The notes beneath the pieces are model-generated. The model worked only from the letters and a program-made list of their open reading frames with translations, was not told where the DNA came from and did not search any database. DNA of 64,000 nt. It comes from Actinoplanes sp. SE50/110 (GTDB lineage Bacteria; Actinomycetota; Actinomycetes; Mycobacteriales; Micromonosporaceae). The position numbers and the translations under genes are program-made. Positions 28,969-38,147 of the stretch are shown piece after piece (the stretch's first letter is position 1; the number at the start of each line of letters is the position of its first letter). The stretch lies in contig NZ_LT827010.1 in the NCBI RefSeq assembly GCF_900119315.1, forward strand, positions 7,310,001 to 7,374,000, read 5' to 3'.

Positions 28969-31026
28969 TCAGGCGTCGATCGTCTCCTGATCGATGCGGC
29001 CCGCCGCGTCGATCAGCCAGTTCTTGCGGGGCTCGACCCGCTCACCCATGAGCAGTTCGAGGGTGGCCTCGGCCCGCTCGGCGTCGTCCAGCGTGATCCG
29101 CCGGACGGTGCGGGAAGCCGGGTTCATCGTGGTGTCCCACAGCTCGTCCGCGTCCATCTCGCCGAGGCCCTTGAACCGGGGCACCGGTTTCTGCACGGAC
29201 TTGCCGGAGCGCTCGATGCGCGCGACGGTCGTCTCCATCTCCTGCTGGGTGTACGTGTAGACGGTGTCGCCGTTGCGCCCCTTGGTGACCACCTTGTGCA
29301 GCGGCGGCATCGCGGCGAACAGCCGGCCCTCCTCGATCACCGGGCGCATGTACTTCGCGAACAGGGTGATCAGCAGCGTCCGGATGTGCGAGCCGTCGAC
29401 GTCGGCGTCGGCCATGATCATGACCCGGCCGTACCGCATCGCGCCGATGTCGAAGGTGCGCCCGGAGCCGGCGCCGAGCACCTGGACGATGGCCGAGCAC
29501 TCGGCGTTGTCCAGCACCTGCTGCAGGCTCGCCTTCTGCACGTTGAGGATCTTGCCGCGGATCGGCAGGAGCGCCTGGTACTCCGACGAACGGGCCATCC
29601 GCGCGGTGCCGAGCGCGCTGTCCCCCTCGACGATGTAGAGCTCGCTGCGGGAGATCCCGGTGGACCGGCAGTCGACCAGCTTGGGCGGCATCGACGCGCC
29701 CTCCAGGGCGGTCTTGCGGCGGGCCGCGTCCTTCTGCTGTTTCTGGGTGAGGCGGACCCGGGCGGCGTCGACCACCTTCTGCAGGACGGTGCGCGCCTCG
29801 GTCTTGGTGCGCCGGCCGTCGACCCACTCCTTCAGGTACGACTCGACGAGGGTCTGCATCACCCGGGTGACGCCGGCCGTGGACAGCTCGTCCTTGGTCT
29901 GCGAGGTGAACTGCGGCTCCGGCACCCGGACGTGGATGACCGCGGTCATGCCCTCCAGGAAGTCGTCCAGGACGGGCGGCTCCTCCTTGGGCTTGAGCAG
30001 GCCACGTGCGTTGCGGATGGCCTCGGTCAGCGCACGGACCAGAGCCCGCTCGAAGCCTTTGCGGTGGGTGCCGCCGTGCACGTTGCGGATCGTGTTGGTG
30101 AAGCACTCCACGGACCGCTCATACCCCGTACCCCAGCGGAAGGCGATCTCGACCTGAGCGTGCCGCACGACGTTCGACTGCATGACGCCGTTGGCGTCGG
30201 CGGCATTCTCCTTGTACGTCCCCTCGCCGGTGACGACCAGGATCCCGGAGACCGGCTTGTCGGCGGCCGGAGTCATGAACTCCACCATGTCGACCAGGCC
30301 GTTGGGGTAGTGGAAGGTCTCGGTGTGCGGCTCCTCGGCGGTCGCGTCGAACAGCGAATACTGCACGCCGGGGACCAGGAACGCGGTGTTGCGCAGCTTG
30401 GTGCGGACCGCTTCGACGTCGAGTCGGGCGCCGGTCTCGAAATACCGCGCGTCGTACCAGTACCGGATCGAGGTGCCGGTGGGCTCGCCGCGTTTCATCC
30501 GGCGGGCGATCCGCAGACCGGCCTGCGGGGTGAACGACGCCTGCGGCCCCGGGCCGTCGAAGACGCCGGGCACGCCGCGCTGGAAGGAGATCTCGTGGAC
30601 CTTGCCGTCCCGCTTGACGGTGACGTCGAAGCGCAGTGACAGCGCGTTGACCGCGGAGGCGCCGACGCCGTGCAGACCGCCGGACGCCTTGTAGCCGGAG
30701 CCGCCGAACTTGCCGCCGGCGTGCAGCCGGGTGAGCACCAGCTCGACGCCGCTCAGCCCGCTCTTGGCGTGCACGTCGGTCGGGATGCCCCGACCGTCGT
30801 CGTCGACCTGGACCGACCCGTCGGTGTGCAACGTGATGGCGATCCGGGTGGCGTGCCCGCCGACGCCCTCGTCGGTGCAGTTGTCGATGATCTCGTTGGC
30901 CAGGTGGTTGATCCCCCGGCTGTCGGTGGACCCGATGTACATCCCTGGGCGTTTCCGGACAGCGTCCAGCCCCTCCAGGTGCGTGAGGTCAGCAGCCCCG
31001 TACAAGGTCTCTGGCTGTGCGGTCAC
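28969..31026 (-). CDS. parE: DNA topoisomerase IV subunit B
   Basis: Protein of 685 aa. The GHKL ATPase part has GLDAVRKRPGMYIGST, EIIDNCTDEG, DDGRGIPTDVH and KASGGLHGVGASAVNALS. The transducer domain follows, then the TOPRIM with LYIVEGDSALGTARM, LPIRGKILNVQKA and DADVDGSHIRTLL. The C-terminal MDADELWDTTMNPASRTVRRI is the type IIA B-subunit end. Start GTG 31026. Length and motifs agree with actinobacterial ParE. A possible PafBC-type promoter lies 42 bp upstream. Confidence 0.9.
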   Translation of the reverse strand: MTAQPETLYGAADLTHLEGLDAVRKRPGMYIGSTDSRGINHLANEIIDNCTDEGVGGHATRIAITLHTDGSVQVDDDGRGIPTDVHAKSGLSGVELVLTRLHAGGKFGGSGYKASGGLHGVGASAVNALSLRFDVTVKRDGKVHEISFQRGVPGVFDGPGPQASFTPQAGLRIARRMKRGEPTGTSIRYWYDARYFETGARLDVEAVRTKLRNTAFLVPGVQYSLFDATAEEPHTETFHYPNGLVDMVEFMTPAADKPVSGILVVTGEGTYKENAADANGVMQSNVVRHAQVEIAFRWGTGYERSVECFTNTIRNVHGGTHRKGFERALVRALTEAIRNARGLLKPKEEPPVLDDFLEGMTAVIHVRVPEPQFTSQTKDELSTAGVTRVMQTLVESYLKEWVDGRRTKTEARTVLQKVVDAARVRLTQKQQKDAARRKTALEGASMPPKLVDCRSTGISRSELYIVEGDSALGTARMARSSEYQALLPIRGKILNVQKASLQQVLDNAECSAIVQVLGAGSGRTFDIGAMRYGRVMIMADADVDGSHIRTLLITLFAKYMRPVIEEGRLFAAMPPLHKVVTKGRNGDTVYTYTQQEMETTVARIERSGKSVQKPVPRFKGLGEMDADELWDTTMNPASRTVRRITLDDAERAEATLELLMGERVEPRKNWLIDAAGRIDQETIDA

Positions 31027-31067
31027 GAGGCGGCACTCCCGATAAGCCTGGTGGTCAAGGACGGCGC

Positions 31068-31089
31068 GAGCCTACCCGGCCCCTCCGAC
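31068..31089 (-). promoter_or_regulatory. Possible PafBC (RecA-NDp) promoter of parE
   Basis: Read leftwards: TGTCG, GAG, eight bases, TAGGCT. This matches the published layout TGTCR-gtg-N8-TAnnnT except in the gtg part. Together with the two matches in the SWIM/MoxR module it suggests damage-responsive expression; alone it could be chance. Confidence 0.4.
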
Positions 31090-31160
31090 ACTTCTGCCCC
31101 AGGCGAGCCAGGTCGTGCCCGCTCAGCCCGAAAATTCGGGAAAAAGGTTACAAAAACCGG

Positions 31161-31787
31161 CTAGCGAGCGCCCACCAGCGGGGCGGACCGGATCAGCGGG
31201 GCGGTCTGCGGCTGTAGCGCACGCCACAGGTCCAGCGGGTACGACTTGCCCGGCACCGACACCGGCGGCATCTCCTGATACGCGATCAGGTCGCCGGTGA
31301 CGTCCCGGGTGGCCGCGCAGACCACCACGGTGTCGTGCGGGGCGTACGCCTGCAACCGGGCCGCGGTGCTCACGACACTCCCGCTGACCATCGCGTACCC
31401 CCCGTCGAAGGTCATCAACGGATCCACGATCACCTCGCCGGTGGCCAGACCCACCCGGGTCCGGACCCGGTGCCGGCCGGCCAGGAGGCGCCCCCTCAAC
31501 GCCTGCTGGACCGACAGGCCCGCGCGCACGGCCGCGGCGGCCGCCGCCGGCTCGAAGCCGTCCACGCCGGTGCCGAACACCGCCATCACCGCGTCTCCCA
31601 CGTACTTCTCGACGATGCCCCCGCAGTCGCGGACCGCGTGGGCGACGACCGAGAAGTAGTCCCGTTGCAACGCCCGCACCTCCGCACAGTCCAGCCGGTC
31701 CACCAGCGAGGTGAACCCGACGATGTCGACGAACAGCACGGTCACGGTCTGGCGCCGCTCCTGACCGGCGACGGTGATGGTGGTCAT
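31161..31787 (-). CDS. Stand-alone class III adenylate/guanylate cyclase catalytic domain
   Basis: Protein of 208 aa, little more than one CHD domain. VTVLFVDIVGFTSLVDRL holds the first metal Asp (about 21), and VEKYVGDAVMAVFG the second (about 67). RVGLATGEVIVDP and GSVVSTAARLQAYA follow, the last with the Arg of the transition-state pair region. No transmembrane, HAMP or GAF part, so it should be soluble. cAMP or cGMP production is expected; substrate specificity cannot be read with certainty. Divergent from the large LuxR-type regulator (174 bp apart). Confidence 0.85.
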   Translation of the reverse strand: MTTITVAGQERRQTVTVLFVDIVGFTSLVDRLDCAEVRALQRDYFSVVAHAVRDCGGIVEKYVGDAVMAVFGTGVDGFEPAAAAAAVRAGLSVQQALRGRLLAGRHRVRTRVGLATGEVIVDPLMTFDGGYAMVSGSVVSTAARLQAYAPHDTVVVCAATRDVTGDLIAYQEMPPVSVPGKSYPLDLWRALQPQTAPLIRSAPLVGAR

Positions 31788-31961
31788 GTCTCACGCTCCC
31801 CAGATCACTGCGTTGACCGGGAGTACGGTGCCAGCCGCGCTCCCCCTGCGGATCCGCAGAACGACGTATCTCTGACAGCATCAACGCTCGTCATTTTTGT
31901 GACGCAGAACAGTCCGAACCGACGACATGGCGGTAAGGGATTTCGCATTAGGCTGCCGGTC

Positions 31962-34772
31962 ATGGCCAGCCAGGGGGACGACGGGCCGCTTGTCGGGCGC
32001 ACCGGCACGCTGGCCGACATACAGTCCTACCTGCGCAACGCGGGTCCCGGCGGGACAGCCGCGGTCTTCGTGACCGGGGAGAGCGGCGTCGGCAAGAGCC
32101 GGCTGCTGCGGGAGACCGCCGACGCGCTGCGCGGTGGGGGATTCGCGGTGCTCTTCGGCACCTGCCTGGACATCGGCGACGCGTCACCGCTGCACCCGGT
32201 GCTGCAGGCGCTGCGCCGGCACGACAGCGCGCCGGCCACCGGCGCCGGCGGCCCGGGTGCGCTGCTCGACCGGGTCTCGCAAGACCTGCGCGCGATTGCC
32301 GGGGACCAGCGGCTGCTGCTGGTCCTCGACGACCTGCAGTGGGCCGACCGGAGCACCCGCCAGCTGCTGCTCTACCTGCTGGCCGGCCTGGGTGACGTGC
32401 GCGTCTCGGTGCTCGCCGCGATCCGCGCCGAGGCCCTGCACGGCACCCACCCGCTGCGCCGGGTGCTGGCCGAGCTGCGCCGGTTGCGCTCGGTCCGGGT
32501 GGTCGACCTGGCCCCGCTCGACCACGAGCAGACCCGCGAACTGGTCACCGCGATCGCCGGCGACGGGGTGACCGGCGAGGACGCCGATCGGGTGCACAAG
32601 CGCAGCGGCGGCAACCCGTTCGTGGTCGAGGAGCTGGCCCGGGATCTGCGTGACGGCCGGGTCGAGCTGTCCGACACACTGCGGGAGATCTTCCTGGCCC
32701 GGGTCGACGAACTGCCGCCGAACGCGCACGCGGTGGTGCACGCGCTGGCCGCCGGGGTCGAGCCGGTCGAGCACGCGGTGCTGTCCCGGGTGGTCCGCCT
32801 GCCCGAGGACGAGCTGCTGGAGGCGATCCGCGCCGCGGTGGCGTACCGGTTCGTGGTCGGCGACGGCGACGGTTACCGGCTGCGGCACCGGCTGGTCGCC
32901 GAGGTGCTGGAGCAGGAGGTGCTGCCGGCCGAGGCGGCCGCCCTGCACCGGCGGTACGCCGAGTCCCTCCAGGCCTGCCCGAACGGCCCGGATCACGCCC
33001 GTCTGGCCCACCACTGGCAGCGTGCGGGGTTGCCGTCCCGGGCACTGCCGTCGGTGGTCGCCGCGGCCCGCTCCGCGGAGAGTCTGTACGGGTTCGCCGA
33101 GGCGCACCGGCACTGGACCCTGGCCCTGCGGCTGATCGACGACGACGCCGCGGACCGCACCGAGCTGCTCGGGCACGCCGCCGAGTCGGCCCACCAGTGC
33201 GGCGAGCACCAGCTGGCGCTGACCCGGCTGGCGGAGCTGGCCGGCCGCAAGGACGCCCCCGTCGAGGGCGAGCTGCACCTGCGTCGCGCGCGGTATCTCG
33301 CCGCCGCCGGCCGCTCGGAGCCCGCCGAGCGGGAGTACGAGCTGGCCCTGGAGTCCCCGGACTGCTCCCCCCGGCTGCGCGCCACCGCCGCCGCCTTCCT
33401 CGCCGAGCTGCTGCTGCACCTGGGGCGGTACGCCGACGCCAACCGGCACGCCCGGGAGGCGCTGGAGCTGGCCGCGATCAACGGCGCCACCGCCGATCTG
33501 GTCCGGGCCAGCGCCGCGCTGGGCTTCAGCGCCGCGTTCCGGGAGGACCCGGACGCCGGCCTGGCGGTGATCCGGCACGCCGTGGAGATCGCCGAGCGAT
33601 CCGGTCACCCGGACGACCTGGGCGTGGCCTACCTGCACCTGGCCGAGCTGCTCACCGGCCCGTTGAACAGCATCGAGGAGGGCGTGCTGGTGGCCCGCCG
33701 GGGCGCCGAGCGGCTGGCCGACCGCGGCGCCGGCCGCACGTATCAGACGCGGCTGCTCGCGATCGCCGGCAACGGACTGTTCAGAATCGGTCAGTGGACG
33801 GAGGCCGACGCGGTCCTCGAGCAGGCCATGCGGCACCGCCCGTCCGGGGCCGACGCGGTCGAGCTGCTGCTCGCCCGCAGCCGCCTGTGGGTCGGTTTCG
33901 GCGAGGTCGACAACGCCCGGCGGGACCTGGACGCGGCCGCCACCCTGCTGGCCGGCGGCGGCGCCCGGCATGTGCTGCCGATGCTCACCCTGCGGGCCGG
34001 CCTGGCGATGTGGCAGAAGGAGCACGCCGACGCCCGGGCCGCGGTGCAGCGCGGCCTCACCGAGACCCGCTCGGATGACCTGGTGCTGCTCGGCGTGCTG
34101 GCCTGGCACGGCCTGCGGGCCGAGGCGGAGGCGCACGCCGCCGGCTCGCCGGTCGACCCGGGCGCGCTGCGCCGGCTGAAGACCGTGGTGACGCGCCTGG
34201 AGGCGGGGGCGAACGCGGCCGCTCCCGAGGTCCGTGCGGTGCTCGACGGCTACCTCTACCTGTCCGCGGCCGAGCTGAGCCGGGTCGAGGACCGGCAGGA
34301 TCCCGAGCCCTGGGCGCGGTCGGCCGCCCTGTGGGACCGCCGCCAGCAGCCCTATCCGGCGGCGTACTCGCGGCTGCGGCACGCCGAGGTGGCGCTGGCC
34401 CGCCGGTCGCGGCGGACGGCGGCGATCAACGGGCTGCGCCAGGCGTACACGACGGCGATCGCGATGGGCGCCCGCCCGCTGGCGAACGAGATCAAGGCGG
34501 TGGCGCAGCGGTTCCGGGTCGCCCTCTCGGACGACGCGGACACCGTGCCGATCGCGCCGCCCGAGTCGGATCCCGGCGATGAGCTGGCCATTCTCACCGG
34601 ACGTGAGCGTGAGGTGCTGGCCGCCGTGGCGGAGGGATTGACGAACCGGGAGATCGGTGAGTTGCTGTTCATCAGCGAACGCACCGTCGGCGTCCACCTG
34701 GGCCACATCTTCGACAAGCTCCAGGTGCGTACCCGCGTACAGGCCAGCCGGGTTTTTCTTACCGCAGCCTGA
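31962..34772 (+). CDS. LAL-type LuxR family transcriptional regulator with AAA ATPase
   Basis: Protein of 936 aa. N-terminal AAA16/NACHT-like ATPase: VGRTGTLADI, Walker A GESGVGKS (39-46), Walker B LLLVLDDLQWAD, KRSGGNPFVVEEL. A long helical TPR-like middle runs from about 330 to 840. The C-terminal LuxR helix-turn-helix is LTGREREVLAAVAEGLTNRE through ERTVGVHLGHIFDKLQVRTR. ATG 31962 is chosen because the domain begins directly after it. LAL regulators control degradative or secondary-metabolite genes. No cluster of such genes is adjacent, so the target is unknown; the divergent cyclase is the nearest candidate. Confidence 0.9.
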   Translation: MASQGDDGPLVGRTGTLADIQSYLRNAGPGGTAAVFVTGESGVGKSRLLRETADALRGGGFAVLFGTCLDIGDASPLHPVLQALRRHDSAPATGAGGPGALLDRVSQDLRAIAGDQRLLLVLDDLQWADRSTRQLLLYLLAGLGDVRVSVLAAIRAEALHGTHPLRRVLAELRRLRSVRVVDLAPLDHEQTRELVTAIAGDGVTGEDADRVHKRSGGNPFVVEELARDLRDGRVELSDTLREIFLARVDELPPNAHAVVHALAAGVEPVEHAVLSRVVRLPEDELLEAIRAAVAYRFVVGDGDGYRLRHRLVAEVLEQEVLPAEAAALHRRYAESLQACPNGPDHARLAHHWQRAGLPSRALPSVVAAARSAESLYGFAEAHRHWTLALRLIDDDAADRTELLGHAAESAHQCGEHQLALTRLAELAGRKDAPVEGELHLRRARYLAAAGRSEPAEREYELALESPDCSPRLRATAAAFLAELLLHLGRYADANRHAREALELAAINGATADLVRASAALGFSAAFREDPDAGLAVIRHAVEIAERSGHPDDLGVAYLHLAELLTGPLNSIEEGVLVARRGAERLADRGAGRTYQTRLLAIAGNGLFRIGQWTEADAVLEQAMRHRPSGADAVELLLARSRLWVGFGEVDNARRDLDAAATLLAGGGARHVLPMLTLRAGLAMWQKEHADARAAVQRGLTETRSDDLVLLGVLAWHGLRAEAEAHAAGSPVDPGALRRLKTVVTRLEAGANAAAPEVRAVLDGYLYLSAAELSRVEDRQDPEPWARSAALWDRRQQPYPAAYSRLRHAEVALARRSRRTAAINGLRQAYTTAIAMGARPLANEIKAVAQRFRVALSDDADTVPIAPPESDPGDELAILTGREREVLAAVAEGLTNREIGELLFISERTVGVHLGHIFDKLQVRTRVQASRVFLTAA

Positions 34773-34868
34773 CCAGGTATTCGTTATCACGCCGTGACAT
34801 ACGTACGCGGAATACGTCGTTTTACCGATCCCCTCGTACGGCGCCGGTGAAAGGCTGTGGCACGGGGG

Positions 34869-34904
34869 AGCACCGCCCGGTGGTGACAGCCGCCGGGCGG
34901 TGCT
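34869..34904 (+). terminator. Hairpin after the LuxR-type gene
   Basis: AGCACCGCCCGG, 12-base loop, CCGGGCGGTGCT. It sits between the regulator stop and the DUF5995 start and could end the upstream transcript or lie in the leader of the next. Confidence 0.6.
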
Positions 34905-34943
34905 GGGGGCCCTCCGCACATCAGCAAGTCCGTGGAGGATCCG

Positions 34944-35714
34944 ATGACCCAGCCCATCTGGGGGCCCGTGCACGCCGAGATGTCCGCGATCCTGCAGGAG
35001 CACCCGGACGACGTGCCCGCCGTCGTCGACCAGCTCACCAAGTTGCAGGACGTTCTCTGCCAGGTGCCGCCGCTGCTCGGTGGTAACCCGCTGGCCGATT
35101 TCAACAGGCTCTACCTGGCGATCACCGAGAACGTGCTGGACCGGCTGTATGCGGGCAGGTTCAAGGATCCGGCGTTCCTGTCCCGGCTGGACGTGGAGTT
35201 CGCCGCCCGGTACTTCGACGCCCTGCGCTACTGGACCCACGGCAGCCCGGCCTGCCCCGGGGCGTGGGCCGGCCTGTTCTCCCGGGTCCCCGGGCCGGGC
35301 CCCCGCCTGCTGCCGTCCGCGGTCGCCGGCGTCAACGCGCATGTCAACTTCGACCTGCCGTTCGCGCTGGTCACGACGTTCGACCACCTGGGCTCCGGCC
35401 CGGTCGACGACAGCGACCAGCACCACGACTACCTGCAGGTCAACGACATCTTCGCCGAGGAGATCCCGGGCCTGCGCCGCGGCTATCTCGACCGCTGGCA
35501 GCTGCTCATCGACACGATGAACGGCGACCTCGACGACTGGTGGCAGGGCGAAATGGTGGAATACACCCGCAACGTCGCCTGGCGCAACGCCCAGAAGATC
35601 TGGGCGCTCCGGCACGACCAGACCGCCCTGGACAAGGAGCGCCGCCACCTGGACCGCACGGCCACCGGGCTGGGCAAATTGCTCCTGTCCCCGTTCGCCG
35701 ACTTCCTGCAGTAG
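34944..35714 (+). CDS. DUF5995 family protein
   Basis: Protein of 256 aa, all-helical. Conserved stretches: FNRLYLAITENVLD, DPAFLSRLDVEFAARYFDALRYW, AGVNAHVNFDLPFALVTTFDHLG and HHDYLQVNDIFAE. The repeated His/Asp/Asn residues in the middle could bind a metal, but the family has no known activity. ATG 34944 has GGAGG 6-7 bp upstream; the GTG at 34932 is less likely. Single gene, followed by a tandem repeat. Confidence 0.85.
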   Translation: MTQPIWGPVHAEMSAILQEHPDDVPAVVDQLTKLQDVLCQVPPLLGGNPLADFNRLYLAITENVLDRLYAGRFKDPAFLSRLDVEFAARYFDALRYWTHGSPACPGAWAGLFSRVPGPGPRLLPSAVAGVNAHVNFDLPFALVTTFDHLGSGPVDDSDQHHDYLQVNDIFAEEIPGLRRGYLDRWQLLIDTMNGDLDDWWQGEMVEYTRNVAWRNAQKIWALRHDQTALDKERRHLDRTATGLGKLLLSPFADFLQ

Positions 35715-35745
35715 CGGCCGCGGCCCCGCACGAGCCACCGACCCG

Positions 35746-35970
35746 CCTCATCGAAGCGCTTCCGCAGCACCCGGCAGGCCACGGCGGCCATTCACCGCAG
35801 CGCCTCCGGACGAGCTTTCAGGCATCCTCGAGCCCCTCACCGCAGCGCCTCCGGACCAGCCGCCGGGCATGCCGGGGCCGCTCACCTCAGCGCCTCCGGA
35901 TCAGTCGACGGGCTTCGACGGTCGCTCATCGCAGCGTGCCGGGGTCGGCCGGCTCGTCGGGCAGCTCGAC
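35746..35970. repeat. 45-bp tandem repeat entering the 3' end of the histidine kinase gene
   Basis: CTCACCGCAGCGCCTCCGGA-like units start at about 35747, 35791, 35836, 35881 and 35925. The last unit contains the stop codon and final codons (GTLR) of the leftward kinase gene, so the array consists of outward copies of that 3' end. Confidence 0.82.
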
Positions 35971-37458
35971 CGTGAACATCGCACCTCCCTCCGGGGCGTG
36001 CCCAGCCGTGATCCGCCCGCCGAGCCGGGCGACCAGCCGCGCCGCCAGCGCCAGCCCCAACCCGCTGCCGACCTTGCGGATCCCCCGGTAGCGCCGGTTC
36101 AGCGCCCCCCGCTCGAACGCCACCGCGAGGTCGTCGTCGGTGAACCCGGGGCCGCCGTCACGCACCTCGACCACTGCACCGGACCCGCCCGCGTGGACCG
36201 CCAGGACGAGCGGCGCACCGGCCGGGACCACCCGGAGCGCGTTCTCGCAGAGGCCGTCCAGGACCTGCCGGATCCGCCCCGGGTCCGTCGCGACGATAAC
36301 CGGGGCGTCCGGCAGCTCCACCGACAGCGCCGGCCCGTCGGCCGCGCAGCGCGCGGACCACGCCCGGCCGGCCTCCCGGATCAGCTCGACCACATCAACC
36401 CGGACCACGTCCAGGGGCAGGTCGGCCGCCTCCAGGCGGGACAGCACCAGCAGGTCGGAGATGAGCCGGTCGAGCCGGTCCGCCTCGGCCAGCATGGTCG
36501 CCCCGGCCTGTGGCGCGCCGTCCGCGGCGACCACCCCGTCGGCGATCGCCTCGGCATAGCCGCGGATGGTGGACAACGGCGTTCGCAGCTCGTGGGAGAC
36601 CGACAGCAGGAAGTCGCGTTCCCGGCCCTCGCTGGTCTGCAGGGCCGCGGCCAGCTGATTGACCGCCTCGGCGAGCCGCACCGCCTCGGCCGGACCGTGC
36701 CGCGCGATCCGCACCGACCGGTCCCCCGCGGCGAGCCGCCCGGCCGCCGCCGCGGCCAGCTCGATCGGCCGGGTCACGAACCGGGCCAGCAGCGCACCGG
36801 AGAGCGCCCCACCGACCAGGCCGGCCAGCAGCGCCCACCAGACGCTGCCCAGCACCCGCAGCGCCAGCCCCGACGCGGCCGGTCGGGTCAGCACCACCCC
36901 GGCGTCCACCCCGGTCAGCGGCCGCCCGGCGATGAACGAGGGCCGCCCGCCGACCCGGCCGGCCGCGTCGACCAGGGCGCCGCCGCTGATCTGGGCGATC
37001 ACCCGGGGCGGCAGCCCGGCGCGATCCGGCACACCACGCCTGATCAGGTAGATCTCGATGTCGTCGGCTCGCAGACGATTCGCGATCCGTTCCCGGGCGG
37101 CCGGTTTCTCGTCGGTGAGCAGCTCGACGGCGATCGCCGACTTCTCCACCAGCTCGGCGCGCACCTGCGTGTTCGTGGACCGCATCGCCACCGGCACGGC
37201 GACCAGCGCGGTCACGATCACCGAAACCACCGCCGTGGCCACGGTGACCAGGACCGCCCGCCCGGTCAGCGTCCGGAGGAACTCACGCATCCCCGCCGCC
37301 CCGATCCGACCCACCGGCACCTGCCCGCCGCCACCGGACGCCACCTGTCCGAACCACCCTGGCCCGCCACCACCGGATGCCACCTGTCCGAACCACCCTG
37401 GCCCGCCACCACCGGATGCCACCTGCCCGGACCACCCCGGCCCGCCACCGAATGTCAC
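35926..37458 (-). CDS. Sensor histidine kinase of a two-component system
   Basis: Two transmembrane helices (about 70-92 and 222-245 in the 510-aa reading) flank an extracytoplasmic sensor. HAMP follows, then the H-box SVSHELRTPLSTIRGYAEAI and the ATPase part with N (CENALRVV), G1 (VRDGGPGF) and G2 (KVGSGLGLALAARLV). It should autophosphorylate and pass phosphate to the regulator encoded just upstream. The first 56 residues are three 13-residue repeats (GGPGWFGQVASGG). The GTG at 37458 overlaps the regulator stop (GTGA), which argues for translation from there, but ATG 37290 (MREFLRTLTG) is the conventional start. Confidence 0.85.
   Translation of the reverse strand: MTFGGGPGWSGQVASGGGGPGWFGQVASGGGGPGWFGQVASGGGGQVPVGRIGAAGMREFLRTLTGRAVLVTVATAVVSVIVTALVAVPVAMRSTNTQVRAELVEKSAIAVELLTDEKPAARERIANRLRADDIEIYLIRRGVPDRAGLPPRVIAQISGGALVDAAGRVGGRPSFIAGRPLTGVDAGVVLTRPAASGLALRVLGSVWWALLAGLVGGALSGALLARFVTRPIELAAAAAGRLAAGDRSVRIARHGPAEAVRLAEAVNQLAAALQTSEGRERDFLLSVSHELRTPLSTIRGYAEAIADGVVAADGAPQAGATMLAEADRLDRLISDLLVLSRLEAADLPLDVVRVDVVELIREAGRAWSARCAADGPALSVELPDAPVIVATDPGRIRQVLDGLCENALRVVPAGAPLVLAVHAGGSGAVVEVRDGGPGFTDDDLAVAFERGALNRRYRGIRKVGSGLGLALAARLVARLGGRITAGHAPEGGAMFTVELPDEPADPGTLR
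37342..37458. repeat. Three 39-bp units at the 5' end of the kinase gene
   Basis: CACCTGTCCG-type units at 37342, 37381 and 37420 (39-bp period, a multiple of three). They keep the kinase frame open from the GTGA overlap to the conserved start and would encode GGPGWFGQVASGG repeats. Confidence 0.85.
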
Positions 37459-38147
37459 GCATCGGCGGTGTAGCCCACGCCGCGGACCGTGCGGATCAGG
37501 CCGGCCGCGCCGCCGAGCTTGGCCCGGACCTGGGCCACGTGCACGTCCACCGTGCGGGTGCCGGCGTGCGAGGCGTAGCCCCAGACCGCGGCCAGCAGCT
37601 CCTCCCGGGTGAACACCCGCCCGGGCCGGCCGAGCAGGTGCGCGAGCAGATCAAACTCGGTCGCGGTCAGCGTCACCGCCTGCCCGTCCACGGTGGCCGC
37701 GCGGCGGCTCCGGTCGAGCGCGACCGGGCCCAGTCGGCGCACGCCGTCCTCCTCCGGCGGCCCGGCGGCCCGCCGCAGCAGCGCCTTGACCCGGGTGACC
37801 AGCTCACGCGGGCTGAACGGCTTGGTGACGTAGTCGTCCCCACCCAGCTCAAGGCCGAGGATCCGGTCGACCTCGTCGTCCCGCGCGGTCAGGAAGATCA
37901 CCGGCGTCCAGTCGCCGTCGGCGCGCAGTCGGCGGCAGATCTCCGTCCCGTCCATCCCGGGCAGCGCGATGTCCAGGATGCACGCCACCGGCCGCAGCCG
38001 CCGCGCCGCCGCCAGCCCCGCGGCGCCGTCGTGCTCGACCTGCACCCCGAATCCCTCCCGGCTCAGATAGAGCCGGACCAGGTCGGCGATCGGCCGCTCA
38101 TCCTCGACGACCAGGACGAGCCCCTTCGACGCATCGCTCACCGCCAC
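37455..38147 (-). CDS. OmpR/PhoB-type response regulator
   Basis: Protein of 230 aa. Receiver domain: VLVVEDERPIADLV, phosphoacceptor Asp in ACILDIALPGMDG, Thr in IFLTARD, Lys in YVTKPFS. The winged-helix output domain is LTATEFDLLAHLLGRPGRVFTREELLAAVWG, ending RTVRGVGYTAD. GTG 38147. It is the first gene of a regulator-kinase operon with 4-bp overlap. Targets cannot be told from here. Confidence 0.92.
   Translation of the reverse strand: MAVSDASKGLVLVVEDERPIADLVRLYLSREGFGVQVEHDGAAGLAAARRLRPVACILDIALPGMDGTEICRRLRADGDWTPVIFLTARDDEVDRILGLELGGDDYVTKPFSPRELVTRVKALLRRAAGPPEEDGVRRLGPVALDRSRRAATVDGQAVTLTATEFDLLAHLLGRPGRVFTREELLAAVWGYASHAGTRTVDVHVAQVRAKLGGAAGLIRTVRGVGYTADA

Noticed and set aside
26424-29051. 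875-codon rightward ORF over parC
   Set aside because: Antisense shadow of parC with no domain.
35746-35970. CRISPR-like array with 45-bp period
   Set aside because: The parts between the conserved 20-mers are also related to each other and the last unit is coding; no cas genes.
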